Assembly: GCA_041916675.1 (NCBI GenBank)
Contig: JAYRZB010000003.1
Span: forward strand, 341,553-405,552
Direction: 5' to 3'
DNA from: JAYRZB01 sp041916675
Lineage (GTDB): Bacteria; Pseudomonadota; Alphaproteobacteria; Rhizobiales; Devosiaceae
DNA: 64,000 bases
Within the stretch, counting starts at the first letter, position 1, and every line of letters starts with the position of its first letter. A program made the translations under genes and the position numbers. Below are positions 16,005 to 25,040 of the stretch, piece after piece. The notes beneath the pieces were generated by a model. The model saw only the letters and a list, made by a program, of their open reading frames with translations, had not been told where the DNA came from and did no database searches.

Positions 16005-16946
16005 CTATCGACTTTCACGATCATAGGCTTTGCCCAGGGATTCAGGTTGGCGGGAGGCGCCAACGAACACGATCAGGGCAATAATTGAGGCCACATAGGG
16101 CAAGATGATAAAAGCCTGATAGGGCACGGTCGGGTTTGAAAACTGCAGTCGCAGTTGTGCTGCATCGCAAAGTCCGAAGAACAACGCCGCGCTTACTGCA
16201 AGCCACGGATTCCACCGGCCCAGAATGACCGCCGCCAGGGCGATATAGCCCTTGCCTGCACTCATGTCCTCGGCAAAGAGCCGCAATTGTGACAGGACCA
16301 TGTGAGCTCCACCCAAGCCCGCAAGCATGCCCGAGCCGACCAGCGCGATGGTTCGAAGGGCATAGACCGGCACGCCAGCTGTGTCGGCGGCCTTGGGGTT
16401 CTCACCCGTGCCACGCAGGTTCAGTCCCCACCCTGTCCGGTACAGGAACCAGATCGAAAGCGGTACCAGCAGATACAGCGCATAGACCAGGGCGTCCTGA
16501 TTGAAGGCGATCGGCCCCAGCAGGGGAATACGCGATAGAAGCGGCACTTCCCACTTGTCGAAGCCGGCAACAAACGCCCGGCCGAGATCATCACCGAAGA
16601 CTTGACGGGCAAAGAACGAAGTCAAGCCAAGACACAGCAGGTTCACAGCAATGCCTGCCACCAGTTGGTTCACCCGGAGTCTTACGGTCAGGAGCGAGAG
16701 GACAAAGCCCGACATGCCGGCCCAGAACAACGCGCCGATGATGCCGCCAAGAGCCGAGCCGGTATAGAACGAACCTACGGCGGCTCCAAAGGCGCCGGAA
16801 AGCATCGCGCCTTCCAATCCGATGTTGATCGTGCCGCTTCGCTCCGCCAGAACGCCGCCAAGAGCCGCGAAGGCAACGGGGACGGCAAGGCGCACGGCTG
16901 AACCAATGAAGTCGGCCAGTAGCGCGGGGTCGGTCAAGAAATCCAT
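16005..16946 (-). CDS. ABC transporter permease (NupQ/YufQ-like)
   Basis: 313 residues, mostly hydrophobic, about eight to nine membrane segments. The family block GVLAERSGTINIGLEGAML near the N-terminus is typical of branched-chain-amino-acid/nucleoside-type permeases partnered with BMP proteins. Further blocks are NPKAADTAGVPV and GLGGAHMVL. The start codon follows directly on the stop of the preceding permease gene, so the pair is translationally coupled. It forms the membrane channel together with the 16947-18059 product. Confidence 0.93.
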   Translation of the reverse strand: MDFLTDPALLADFIGSAVRLAVPVAFAALGGVLAERSGTINIGLEGAMLSGAFGAAVGSFYTGSALGGIIGALFWAGMSGFVLSLLTVRLRVNQLVAGIAVNLLCLGLTSFFARQVFGDDLGRAFVAGFDKWEVPLLSRIPLLGPIAFNQDALVYALYLLVPLSIWFLYRTGWGLNLRGTGENPKAADTAGVPVYALRTIALVGSGMLAGLGGAHMVLSQLRLFAEDMSAGKGYIALAAVILGRWNPWLAVSAALFFGLCDAAQLRLQFSNPTVPYQAFIILPYVASIIALIVFVGASRQPESLGKAYDRESR

Positions 16947-18059
16947 TTATGCGATCTCCTTGCGCCCTGTCGGGCTATCACTGCGAGCGACCTTGCTGGT
17001 CGTTCCAGCTTGAATGGGCGTCTTCTGAAACAAGGAAAGAACACCTGGATTGCGCAGGGCCAGACTGGCGGCCACGAGTATGACCACCAGTCCCTGGATG
17101 GCTTCCACAACTGAGCGCTCAATTCCGGCTCCGCGTTCCATGGCACCCGCGCCAGCTTTGAGCGCAGCGAGGAAGAGCGCGACGAGCGGCAAGACCAGGG
17201 GGGATCCCACCGCGACAAACGCCGCGACAATACCATCGTAGCCGTAGCCGGCGCTGAACATATGAAACAGGCGGTACTTGACGCCAATCACCTCGATGCC
17301 GCCAGCAAGGCCGGCAACCGCTCCGCCAAGCATCATTGACTTCAGGATCTGCCCCCGAACCGAAATGCCGCCATACCGGGCCGCTTCGGGGCTGTGGCCT
17401 ATGGTTTCCATGGCAAAGCCGCCACGCGTGAACCGGAAGTAGAGATAGACCAGTATTGCGAGCAATACGGCAATGAACACGCCGATATGGGCATCGGTGC
17501 GTGCCATGATGCGCGGCAGATGCAGGCTTTGGGAAAGCTCTTCGGAGTACGGATAGGGCGCCGATGGGGCCAGCAACGGCCCGCTGACTGCAAAGGAAAC
17601 CACCTGAATACCCACGAAATTCAGTAGCAGGCCCACGATGACTTCGTTGATGCCGCGATAGGCGCGCAAGATGGCCGGAATGGCCGCCCAAAGCGCACCT
17701 CCCGCCATTGCAGCGAACATGACGGCGGGAATGCCTAGAGCGCCGGGGGCGTCTGGCAGCGCCAGACCCACCAGCGTGCCGAACAGCGCCCCAAGGTATA
17801 TCTGCCCCTCGCCCCCAATGTTGTAGACGCCTGCGCGCAAGGGCAGCACCACCGCCAAGCCGGCCAGCAGGATTGGAGTCGTTTTGACCAGAGTATTGCC
17901 GACACCATAGTAGTCGAAGAACGATTCATGGATGAGCGTCTGGTAGGCTTTGATGGGATCGGAGCCAACCATGATCATGAGCAGCGCCCCCAGCCCTAGC
18001 GCCAAGAGTACCGCAAGCAAGGTGCGCAGCCGATAGACCCAGGCAATCAGAACCATCAT
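16947..18059 (-). CDS. ABC transporter permease (NupP/YufP-like)
   Basis: 370 residues with around eight to ten membrane helices. Typical blocks are LVKTTPILLAGLAVVLPLRAG followed by YNIGGEGQIYLGAL, NEVIVGLLLNFVG, SPEAARYGGISV and AGYGYDGIVAA. Its start overlaps the ATPase stop by 4 nt (ATGA). It is the second integral subunit of the BMP-type importer and is expected to carry nucleosides or similar heterocycles. Confidence 0.93.
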   Translation of the reverse strand: MMVLIAWVYRLRTLLAVLLALGLGALLMIMVGSDPIKAYQTLIHESFFDYYGVGNTLVKTTPILLAGLAVVLPLRAGVYNIGGEGQIYLGALFGTLVGLALPDAPGALGIPAVMFAAMAGGALWAAIPAILRAYRGINEVIVGLLLNFVGIQVVSFAVSGPLLAPSAPYPYSEELSQSLHLPRIMARTDAHIGVFIAVLLAILVYLYFRFTRGGFAMETIGHSPEAARYGGISVRGQILKSMMLGGAVAGLAGGIEVIGVKYRLFHMFSAGYGYDGIVAAFVAVGSPLVLPLVALFLAALKAGAGAMERGAGIERSVVEAIQGLVVILVAASLALRNPGVLSLFQKTPIQAGTTSKVARSDSPTGRKEIA

Positions 18060-19564
18060 GCAACCTCTTGAAAAAGACCGGCCATGTACTGCCCAATGCG
18101 TTCTGAAGTGGCATCCTCAGCCCTCATGATCGGGCTCAGTCGCCCGGCGCACAGTATGCCGACGCGATCCGCGATCTCGACCAAGTGTTCAAGCTCGGTT
18201 GAAATGTAGATAATGGCGGCGCCCCGGGCCTTTTCTTCGAGGATCTTGTTCTGGACGAACGCAATGGCCCCCACATCGAGACCCTTGGTCGCCTGAGCAA
18301 TGATCAAGACCCTTGGTCGCGAGGACAATTCGCGAGCCAGGATAACTTTTTGCTGGTTGCCGCCTGACATCAGGCGCACAGGCTGATTGAGGCCCGGAGT
18401 GCGGATATCGAAACGCTCAACCATCTCCCCAGCGCGGATCTGGACAGCGCGATGATCGATCAAGCCAAACCGGCTGATCGGGGGGCGATCGAAATCCCGC
18501 AGGATCAGGTTCCGCCCGATCGGATAGTCAAGAACGAGCCCTGTCGAATGCCGATCTTCTGGCACGTAGGATATCTGCGACTTGACGATCCGATCCCGAA
18601 CACTGAGACCAAGAATGCTCTGGCCGTCCAGTTCGATATCTCCGGACGTCACATGCCTGAGTCCCGCAATGACCTGGGCGAGTTCGGCCTGGCCGTTGCC
18701 ATCGACACCGGAGATGCCCAGTATCTCACCGGAGGAAAGTGCAAGGCTGACCGAGTGCAGTGCGGGCGCCAACCTATCATTGAGAGCGCTCACAGCCTTG
18801 AGTTCCAACACCTTGACAGGGCTTCCAGTTACGCTAGAGCGCGACGCCTTTGTGAACTCACGCCCGACCATGATGTTTGACAGCTCTTTGGCGCTGCTTG
18901 CTTTGGTTTCCACATCCGCCACCACTCGCCCCTTACGCATGATCGAGACGCGATCGGCCGTTGCCATGACCTCTTCAAGCTTGTGTGTGATGAACAGGAT
19001 GGTGTGCCCCATGTCTCGCATGCGGCGGAGCCCGGCCAGGAAACTGTCGATCTCCTGCGGCGCAAGAACGCTGGTTGGCTCATCAAGCACCAGTAATGAT
19101 GCTTTCCGATAGAGCGCCTTGAGAATCTCAACCCGTTGACGCATGCCGATTGGAAGCTTCCAGACCGGCACCCAGGGGTCGACGTCGAAATCGTAGCTTT
19201 TTGATAGTTCGTGGATGTGCTTCGCATGCCCTGACAGATCGAGCCTGGCACCACCGGGCAATCCGAGCACGATGTTCTCGACTACACTCAGGGCATTGGC
19301 CAACTGAAAGTGCTGGTGAATCATGCCAATGCCGATCTTGATCGCATCTGCGGGCGACCTGAAGGATACCGGCAGACCATCGATTGCGATCTCACCGGCG
19401 TCGGGGCCGTAAAGGCCGTATATGACATTCATCAGCGAGGTTTTCCCCGCTCCGTTCTCGCCGAGAATGGCGTGGATATGCCCCCGCTCAACGCTCAAGG
19501 TGACCCCGTCAAGGGCGCGGAACGGGCCGAATGACTTGGTGACATTCGTTATTCGTAGGTAGCT
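18056..19564 (-). CDS. ABC transporter ATP-binding protein, two-domain (NupO/YufO-like)
   Basis: 502 residues from the GTG at 19564 (preceded by GAGG); the frame stays open for 31 more codons, but these look untranslated. It has two tandem nucleotide-binding domains. The first has Walker A GENGAGKTS and Walker B LLVLDEPTSVL. The second has degenerate GVDGNGQAE in place of Walker A, MSGGNQQKVILARELS as signature, and IIAQATKGLDVG. This is the usual arrangement for sugar/nucleoside importers. It energises the two permeases encoded immediately downstream. Confidence 0.93.
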   Translation of the reverse strand, partial: SYLRITNVTKSFGPFRALDGVTLSVERGHIHAILGENGAGKTSLMNVIYGLYGPDAGEIAIDGLPVSFRSPADAIKIGIGMIHQHFQLANALSVVENIVLGLPGGARLDLSGHAKHIHELSKSYDFDVDPWVPVWKLPIGMRQRVEILKALYRKASLLVLDEPTSVLAPQEIDSFLAGLRRMRDMGHTILFITHKLEEVMATADRVSIMRKGRVVADVETKASSAKELSNIMVGREFTKASRSSVTGSPVKVLELKAVSALNDRLAPALHSVSLALSSGEILGISGVDGNGQAELAQVIAGLRHVTSGDIELDGQSILGLSVRDRIVKSQISYVPEDRHSTGLVLDYPIGRNLILRDFDRPPISRFGLIDHRAVQIRAGEMVERFDIRTPGLNQPVRLMSGGNQQKVILARELSSRPRVLIIAQATKGLDVGAIAFVQNKILEEKARGAAIIYISTELEHLVEIADRVGILCAGRLSPIMRAEDATSERIGQYMAGLFQEVA

Positions 19565-19674
19565 CACCTTGAACCTCGGGCTGACAAGGGGTGCGGATGA
19601 CCGCAGGCTGCCGTTTTTCGTGCGGCGAGCCGACCGGGTCAAATGAGATGCGCTCATCCACTCTTAAGCTGGGG

Positions 19675-20985
19675 TCATGAGGGATGCTTTCCGGACTGCC
19701 ACCCACCAACACGCGCACGATCGCGCAAACGGGCACGATAGGCATCGATATCCGCAATCGGCCTTTGGGCTATTCCAGAGCGGGCGGCTGCTAATGCCAC
19801 TGCTGGCGCTATGGCTGTAATCAGGCGCGCGTCAAATGGGGAGGGAACCAGATTGTCCGTTCCAAACTTTGCAGACCTACCCGCCTCAACCTGCCGCGAC
19901 AGGTTCACGAGCGCCTCAACGGCGGCACGCTTCATTTCTGAGTTGATGCAAGTGGCGCCACAGTCGAGAGCACCTCGGAAGATATAGGGGAAACAAAGCA
20001 GGTTATTGACCTGATTGGGATAGTCGGACCGCCCGGTTGCCACAATTGCATCTGGGCGACACGCCAGTATGTCTTCGGGCATCATTTCCGGGACAGGGTT
20101 GGACAAGGCGAATACCAGCGGTCGTGCGGCCATCTGGTCCAGCATGCCCGTAGTCAGGGCCCCGGGTCGTGAAAGGCCCACGAATATGTCCGCGCCCTCC
20201 ATAACCTCCTCAAGATCGGCCGCCCGCAAATGCTGGGCGAATGCCGCTCGCCACGGATCAAGTGCGCCACTTCGATGGGTGGTTACAAGACCCTTTGAAT
20301 CGCTGATGAAGATGTTCTTTCGCTGCACGCCCAGATCAACGAGCAGATTCATGCAGGCAATCGCTGCAGCACCCGCACCCGATGTGCATATCTTGACAGC
20401 TGACATGGATCGGCCGGTCAGGAACAGGCCATTGGCGACCGCGCACGCCAGCACGATTGCCGTGCCATGCTGATCGTCATGAAATACCGGAATGTCGAGC
20501 GCAGCCTGCAGAGCCCGTTCAATTTCAAAGCACTCAGGCGCTTTGATATCCTCAAGATTGATGCCGCCGAACGATGGGGAGAGTGCGCGGACGATACCGA
20601 TAAACCGCTCGGGGGAATTCTCATCGATTTCGATATCCCAGGCGTCAATATCGGCGAATACCTTGAAGAGCGCTGCCTTGCCCTCCATGACCGGCTTGCT
20701 AGCGAGCGCCCCGATGTTTCCGAGGCCAAGAACCGCGGTGCCATTTGAGATGACCCCGACGGTATTGGAGCGGCCGGTATAGAGATGTGCCTTGGCCGGA
20801 TCGCGTTGAATTTCCTCGCATGGCGCGGCAACACCGGGAGAGTAGGCCAACGCAAGCGCCTCTGGCGTCGCCAACGACTTGCTGACGCCTACCCTAAGCT
20901 TACCTGGAACAGGCAGGGCGTGAAAATCGAGTGCCGCCCTGTATGGGTCTGGAGCAAGCTCATTGTGAAGAGGTTGATAGGCCAC
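19675..20985 (-). CDS. Malic enzyme (short form, NAD(P)-dependent)
   Basis: 436 residues. Oxidative decarboxylation of malate to pyruvate. YSPGVAAPC carries the catalytic Tyr, ASKPVMEGKAALFK the catalytic Lys, and EDIKAPECFEIE with FHDDQHGTA the divalent-metal ligands. SGAGAAAIACMNLL is the dinucleotide fold. It lacks the C-terminal phosphotransacetylase-like domain found in most proteobacterial maeB products (about 760 residues). GTG start at 20985 with GGAG upstream. Placed ahead of the BMP transporter on the same strand (110-nt gap), it may process C4 acid released by the pathway or simply be a neighbour. Confidence 0.92.
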   Translation of the reverse strand: MAYQPLHNELAPDPYRAALDFHALPVPGKLRVGVSKSLATPEALALAYSPGVAAPCEEIQRDPAKAHLYTGRSNTVGVISNGTAVLGLGNIGALASKPVMEGKAALFKVFADIDAWDIEIDENSPERFIGIVRALSPSFGGINLEDIKAPECFEIERALQAALDIPVFHDDQHGTAIVLACAVANGLFLTGRSMSAVKICTSGAGAAAIACMNLLVDLGVQRKNIFISDSKGLVTTHRSGALDPWRAAFAQHLRAADLEEVMEGADIFVGLSRPGALTTGMLDQMAARPLVFALSNPVPEMMPEDILACRPDAIVATGRSDYPNQVNNLLCFPYIFRGALDCGATCINSEMKRAAVEALVNLSRQVEAGRSAKFGTDNLVPSPFDARLITAIAPAVALAAARSGIAQRPIADIDAYRARLRDRARVGGWQSGKHPS

Positions 20986-21240
20986 CGTTTGCTCCGAACC
21001 TGACGATAGAAATTCGAGTATTCCATCGGGGCGAAACGTTCGAATGGCCTCTTCTCAAGCCCGGATGAATTCTGCTCCACCGGGCGGTCGGCGCAGTTAG
21101 GGGTCCGGAGGACGCGAACTGCGGCATCCATGTCGCTAGTGACATTTGGACAGCAACAGATCAGGACACCGTGCCCCTCGGAACGCGGTGGCCATGCCAT
21201 AATCGCTCAATTGTAACGGTCGGCCATGGAATGAGCGCTC
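20986..21240. other. Non-coding stretch between malic enzyme and bioY
   Basis: About 250 bases upstream of the malic-enzyme start and downstream of the bioY terminator. I see no plausible gene; the short open frames lack coding character and start signals. It presumably holds the malic-enzyme promoter. It also marks the switch from the accessory block to housekeeping genes. Confidence 0.5.
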
Positions 21241-21276
21241 GCAAAAACAAAAAGGGCTGGCCCGAAGGCCAGCCCC
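21241..21276 (-). terminator. Intrinsic terminator of bioY
   Basis: Perfect hairpin GGGCTGGCC/GGCCAGCCC with a four-base loop (21254-21275). On the complement it is followed by TTTTTGTTTTT. It lies 26 nt past the bioY stop. Confidence 0.92.
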
Positions 21277-21301
21277 TGAAAAGTCGGGTTGATTGAACTG
21301 A

Positions 21302-21940
21302 TCAGGCCTTCTTGCGCAGCAGCGCCCAGGCGCCGGTGACGGTGATGGCGGCGAAGGCCATTTTGACGAGGTCCCACAGAACGAAGGGTTTCACGGCGCC
21401 TTCGAAGGCGGCGGTGACGAGGTCGGAACCGGCCAGCCATGCGGGCAGCGCCCCGCCCTGCTGTTCGATCAGCGTGGCGACAACGAGCAGCCAGGAGAAG
21501 CCGAAGGCAAAGGCCACGGCATCGGCGGCCACCATGGCGGCGAACAGGGCCACAATGCGGCCCGATGCGCCAAGGTCTGCCGCGCGGCCGATGGTGTAGG
21601 CCATCGGGATGTAGCCAACGAGGAAGCCGAAGGACGGGCGGAAGACATAATCAAGCCCGCCGCCGGTGGCAAAGACCGGCAGGCCCGAGAGGCCTTCGAT
21701 GAGGTAGAGGACGACGGTGGCGACGCCAATGCGCCAGCCGAAGGCGGCAGCGAGAGCCGCGACAGCGAAGGTCTGCAACGTGACCGGCACCGGCAGCACG
21801 GGCACGCTGATCTTGGCGCTGAGGGTGAGCAGCAGGGTGCCGAGCACCACGGTGGCCGCCGCATAAAGCGCGCGCGCGGCCTGACTCTTGGGCGCATAGG
21901 TGCCCAGAATGGTGTTGGGAGTGGTCAAGGCCAGAGCCAT
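21302..21940 (-). CDS. bioY: Biotin transporter BioY (S component)
   Basis: 212 residues from ATG 21940, which has GGAAGG upstream; an ATG 14 codons further upstream lacks one. Substrate-capture subunit of an ECF-type biotin transporter. Six hydrophobic segments are seen, with the BioY blocks SVPVLPVPVTLQTFAV, LIEGLSGLPVFATGGG and PSFGFLVGYIPMAY. No bioM/bioN genes are adjacent; solitary BioY proteins can import biotin alone. It is monocistronic, with its own terminator. Confidence 0.95.
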   Translation of the reverse strand: MALALTTPNTILGTYAPKSQAARALYAAATVVLGTLLLTLSAKISVPVLPVPVTLQTFAVAALAAAFGWRIGVATVVLYLIEGLSGLPVFATGGGLDYVFRPSFGFLVGYIPMAYTIGRAADLGASGRIVALFAAMVAADAVAFAFGFSWLLVVATLIEQQGGALPAWLAGSDLVTAAFEGAVKPFVLWDLVKMAFAAITVTGAWALLRKKA

Positions 21941-22006
21941 TGCTATACCTTCCGTTGAACAGGATTCCGTTGGCGAATTCATAGTCCCTAGCGCACCGGG
22001 AAGGCA

Positions 22007-22924
22007 ATGGCCCCCACAACAGATACGCTGGTTCTCTCGACCAATTTCCTATGCACCCCGGGCGAAGCAGTGCAGGTGGCCCCTGCCCTGACCCGGGTGA
22101 CCGCGCCCAATGCCAGCGCATATACCTTTACCGGCACCAACAGCTTTCTGATCGGCACGGAGAGGGTGTGCGTGCTCGATCCGGGACCCGATGATCCGGC
22201 GCACCTGGCGGCGTTGATGGTGGCAATCGATGGCCGCAAGGTCGATGCCATTGTGCTGACCCACACCCACACCGATCATTCGGCACTGGCGAAGCGGCTG
22301 AAAGCAACGACGGGGGCCCCGATCTGGTCTGGCGGGCCGCACCGCCTGTCGCGGCCGGTCCGGCTTTTTGAGATCAACCCGGTGCAAGGCTCATCTGACT
22401 GGGGACTGGTGCCGGACCGGGTGCTGGCCGATGGCGAAAGCACCGATGCCAGCGGGGTGGCGCTCAAGGTGCTGGCGACGCCGGGCCATTGCGCCAACCA
22501 CCTGTCGTTCGGGGTGACGGGCACGCCCTATATGTTTACCGGCGACCATGTGATGGGCTGGAGCAGTACGCTGGTGGCGGTGCCGGATGGGTCGATGGCG
22601 GATTATCTGGCTTCGATCATCAAGACCGCTGATGCCCCCTTCAGCCACTACCTGCCCGCGCATGGCGGAGAGATTGCCGATGGACCAAGGCATGCACGTG
22701 CGTTGCTGGCACACCGGCAGGCGCGCAATGAGCAGATCCTGGAATGCCTTGGCAAAGGCGTGCAGGACCGGAAAGGGCTGCTGGCGGCCATCTATCCGCA
22801 ATTGAGCGGGCGGCTGCGCCGCGCCGCGCTGATGACGCTCGACGCCCATATTGAGTATCTCAGCGACAAGGGGAAGATCAGCCAGCGCTGGACGCCGCTG
22901 GGACGGCGGCTGACCCGCAGCTAG
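22007..22924 (+). CDS. Metallo-beta-lactamase-fold hydrolase (LACTB2-like)
   Basis: 305 residues. THTHTDHS is the HxHxDH zinc motif, GHCANHLSF the second metal His, and FTGDHVMGW the bridging Asp. The C-terminal winged-helix-like segment (VQDRKGLLAAIYPQLSGRLRRAA) matches LACTB2-type hydrolases, some of which are ribonucleases. The substrate is not known. Divergent from bioY; its end overlaps the convergent DUF1499 gene by 4 nt. Confidence 0.9.
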   Translation: MAPTTDTLVLSTNFLCTPGEAVQVAPALTRVTAPNASAYTFTGTNSFLIGTERVCVLDPGPDDPAHLAALMVAIDGRKVDAIVLTHTHTDHSALAKRLKATTGAPIWSGGPHRLSRPVRLFEINPVQGSSDWGLVPDRVLADGESTDASGVALKVLATPGHCANHLSFGVTGTPYMFTGDHVMGWSSTLVAVPDGSMADYLASIIKTADAPFSHYLPAHGGEIADGPRHARALLAHRQARNEQILECLGKGVQDRKGLLAAIYPQLSGRLRRAALMTLDAHIEYLSDKGKISQRWTPLGRRLTRS

Positions 22925-23805
22925 CCCTCGGGTGCCGGGGCCAGTGCATCAGGCGTCACCTCTTCAGCAGGCGGGGGTTCGACGGCGTTATCGAGCGCGC
23001 CATCTTCGCCGGTGGTGACTTCCTGCGGCTCGGTGCTGTCTTCGGCGGGAACAGCCACCGGCGTGTCGCGAACAAGCGCGGTCACCGCATTATCGATGGC
23101 CACCATGAAGGCTTCGATGCGCAGGCCGTTGGCGCCAAAATCGTGGATGCCGGTCAACGATGCCGAGCGCATGGCAAGGCTCGATCCATCGGCAGTGGGC
23201 CGGATTTCAATGGCGACCTCGTCTTTCCAGCCCAGCAAAGTCTGTGCGGTGGCATTGAGCTGCACGGCGGTTGGCAGGCCCGCCGAGACCGAGGTGGATA
23301 TGACCTGCCAGCCCTGCGCCTTGACCTCGGTTTCAACCAGGGAAAACAGCTGATCGGAATCGAGCAGGTAGTTGCGGGTGCGGGCATTGGGGAAGACTGT
23401 GGCCGTCCGCTCGGCATCGAGTGCGACCGGGGGCTGCGGGAAGGCCGAGAGCAGCACCGGAGGGTTGGCCCAATCGGTCGAAACGTCGGTGACCTGAGGG
23501 TAGCGATAGGCGGCATAGCCTGCAATGGCGAGGGGCGTGAGGCAGAGGAGGCTGAGGAACGACCCCAGCATCGCCCTGCCCCAGCCCCGATCGCCGGTGG
23601 ACCAGATGCGCACAAAGGCGGCGACGCCGCACAGCAAGCCCAGCGCCGCCGCGCCGAGCGCCACCGCTTCGATGAGGGTAAATTGATCGGAACTGATGAG
23701 TTCGCCACGATGCATAAAGACCGGAATGACGAGCAGTGGAATCGACAGGCTGCCAAGGCGGCGCGACCAGATCGCCCATTTCGATGTGCGGATGAGAATG
23801 CGCAT
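22921..23805 (-). CDS. DUF1499 membrane protein
   Basis: 294 residues with three N-terminal membrane segments (about 17-32, 46-65, 80-100), then a DUF1499 domain (about 105-245; YPQVTDVSTDWANPP, ARTRNYLLDS, DVSI-type core) and a Pro/Glu-rich disordered tail from about 250. Function not known for the family. It follows the M48 peptidase gene by 23 nt on the same strand. Confidence 0.85.
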   Translation of the reverse strand: MRILIRTSKWAIWSRRLGSLSIPLLVIPVFMHRGELISSDQFTLIEAVALGAAALGLLCGVAAFVRIWSTGDRGWGRAMLGSFLSLLCLTPLAIAGYAAYRYPQVTDVSTDWANPPVLLSAFPQPPVALDAERTATVFPNARTRNYLLDSDQLFSLVETEVKAQGWQVISTSVSAGLPTAVQLNATAQTLLGWKDEVAIEIRPTADGSSLAMRSASLTGIHDFGANGLRIEAFMVAIDNAVTALVRDTPVAVPAEDSTEPQEVTTGEDGALDNAVEPPPAEEVTPDALAPAPEG

Positions 23806-23828
23806 TAGGTCTGTTCCAGAATTCGCGC

Positions 23829-25040
23829 TCAGGGTCGCGAGCGGTTCTTGTCGCTGTTCTTGGCGGGATTGTCGTCTTCGGGTTCAGAAGTCCCACTGTT
23901 TCCGCCATCGCCGCCGGTCGGCTTGCCGCACATCGATTTGATGGCCTGCCACTCTGCATCGGTGAAAGGGGGGATCAGGTTGGCGCTGTCGGCGACCTTT
24001 AGTGCATCGAGGGCGGCGCGCCGTTCGGCGGTGAGTGGATGCGTGCTGAGGAGCGCGAAGGCGCGGGTGAAGGCATCATCGCCCGCCACGCGTTCAAGCA
24101 GATCGGCAAGGGCGACGGGCTGGAAGGCCATGCGGCGGGCCACATCGGCCGCGAACTGATCGGCCTGCCGCTCGGCCTCGCGGGAGAACCGGCTATCGAT
24201 AAGGGCCGAACCGATACCGCCGGCAACGGAAATGCCGGTCATATCGCCGAGCACGAAGCCGATTAGGAGGCCGGTGCCTGCGGTTGAAATCAGCTGTTCC
24301 ATGCCGTGGCGGTACGCGACGTGACCAAGCTCGTGGGCCATGACGCCGGCGAATTCATCGGGGCTTTCGGTCTGGTCGAGCAGGGCCGAAAAGTAGAACG
24401 ATCTGCCGCCGGGCAAGGCGAAGGCGTTGGGCACGGTGCTGCGGATCACCGTGATGCTGGTGTTGAATGGCGAACCGGTGCCCTGCATGGCAGCATTGGC
24501 AAAGCGGGCGATGGCGCGATTGGCGAGACTGTCCGGATCGGGATCGCAGACTTCAAAGCCACCGTTTTCGCTCAGGGCGCTTTCAATCTGCTCGGAGACC
24601 ATATCGCCCATACGGGTTTCCCACTCCGCCGGAATGAGATGGACGATGCGGCTGGCCAGAAGCGGCACGCCGACGAGATAGGCGCCGATAACCGAGGCCA
24701 GCGCGAGAGTGGCGATGCCGGCGAGCCTGAATTGCTTGTTGCGGTCAGCCCGGTGCTTTTCGGCCAGCGCGGGCAGCATGTCGTGGGCGGCGCGCACCTG
24801 CTCAAAGGACCGCACCACAAGGCGTTCGCCCACCGGATGGCCATGAACGCCGATGCGCAGCTGATTGTGCGGCGCGTGCAGGGGAGAGACATCGGCGGCG
24901 CGCCAACGGGTGATCTCGTTGCCATCAGCAGCATCGAGGATAACGAGGGTGGCAAGGCTGGTGCCGGCGGACTCGATGCGGCAGGTGACATCGTGCACGT
25001 TGGCGGTGTGACCATCGGTATAGCGGCCGGTGATCTGCAT
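23829..25040 (-). CDS. M48-family metallopeptidase, membrane-anchored
   Basis: 403 residues with HELGHVAYRHG (HExxH at 236-240) as zinc site and an EREADQFA-like third ligand (REAERQADQFAADV). One membrane segment lies near 107-130, preceded by a cytoplasmic region that carries an M48-associated beta domain. The start overlaps the DUF898 stop by one base (TGATG). M48 peptidase next to DUF898 is a recurrent pair in Proteobacteria, probably in membrane-protein quality control. Confidence 0.93.
   Translation of the reverse strand: MQITGRYTDGHTANVHDVTCRIESAGTSLATLVILDAADGNEITRWRAADVSPLHAPHNQLRIGVHGHPVGERLVVRSFEQVRAAHDMLPALAEKHRADRNKQFRLAGIATLALASVIGAYLVGVPLLASRIVHLIPAEWETRMGDMVSEQIESALSENGGFEVCDPDPDSLANRAIARFANAAMQGTGSPFNTSITVIRSTVPNAFALPGGRSFYFSALLDQTESPDEFAGVMAHELGHVAYRHGMEQLISTAGTGLLIGFVLGDMTGISVAGGIGSALIDSRFSREAERQADQFAADVARRMAFQPVALADLLERVAGDDAFTRAFALLSTHPLTAERRAALDALKVADSANLIPPFTDAEWQAIKSMCGKPTGGDGGNSGTSEPEDDNPAKNSDKNRSRP

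Noticed and set aside
20889..21200. Short minus-strand frame upstream of malic enzyme
   Set aside because: Overlaps the malic-enzyme start out of frame and lacks coding features.
21283..21296. GGGTTGATTG near bioY matching the complement of the tRNA-Pro flank (CAATCAACCC)
   Set aside because: Only 10 bases, inverted relative to the direct repeats and beside an ordinary terminator; chance match likely.
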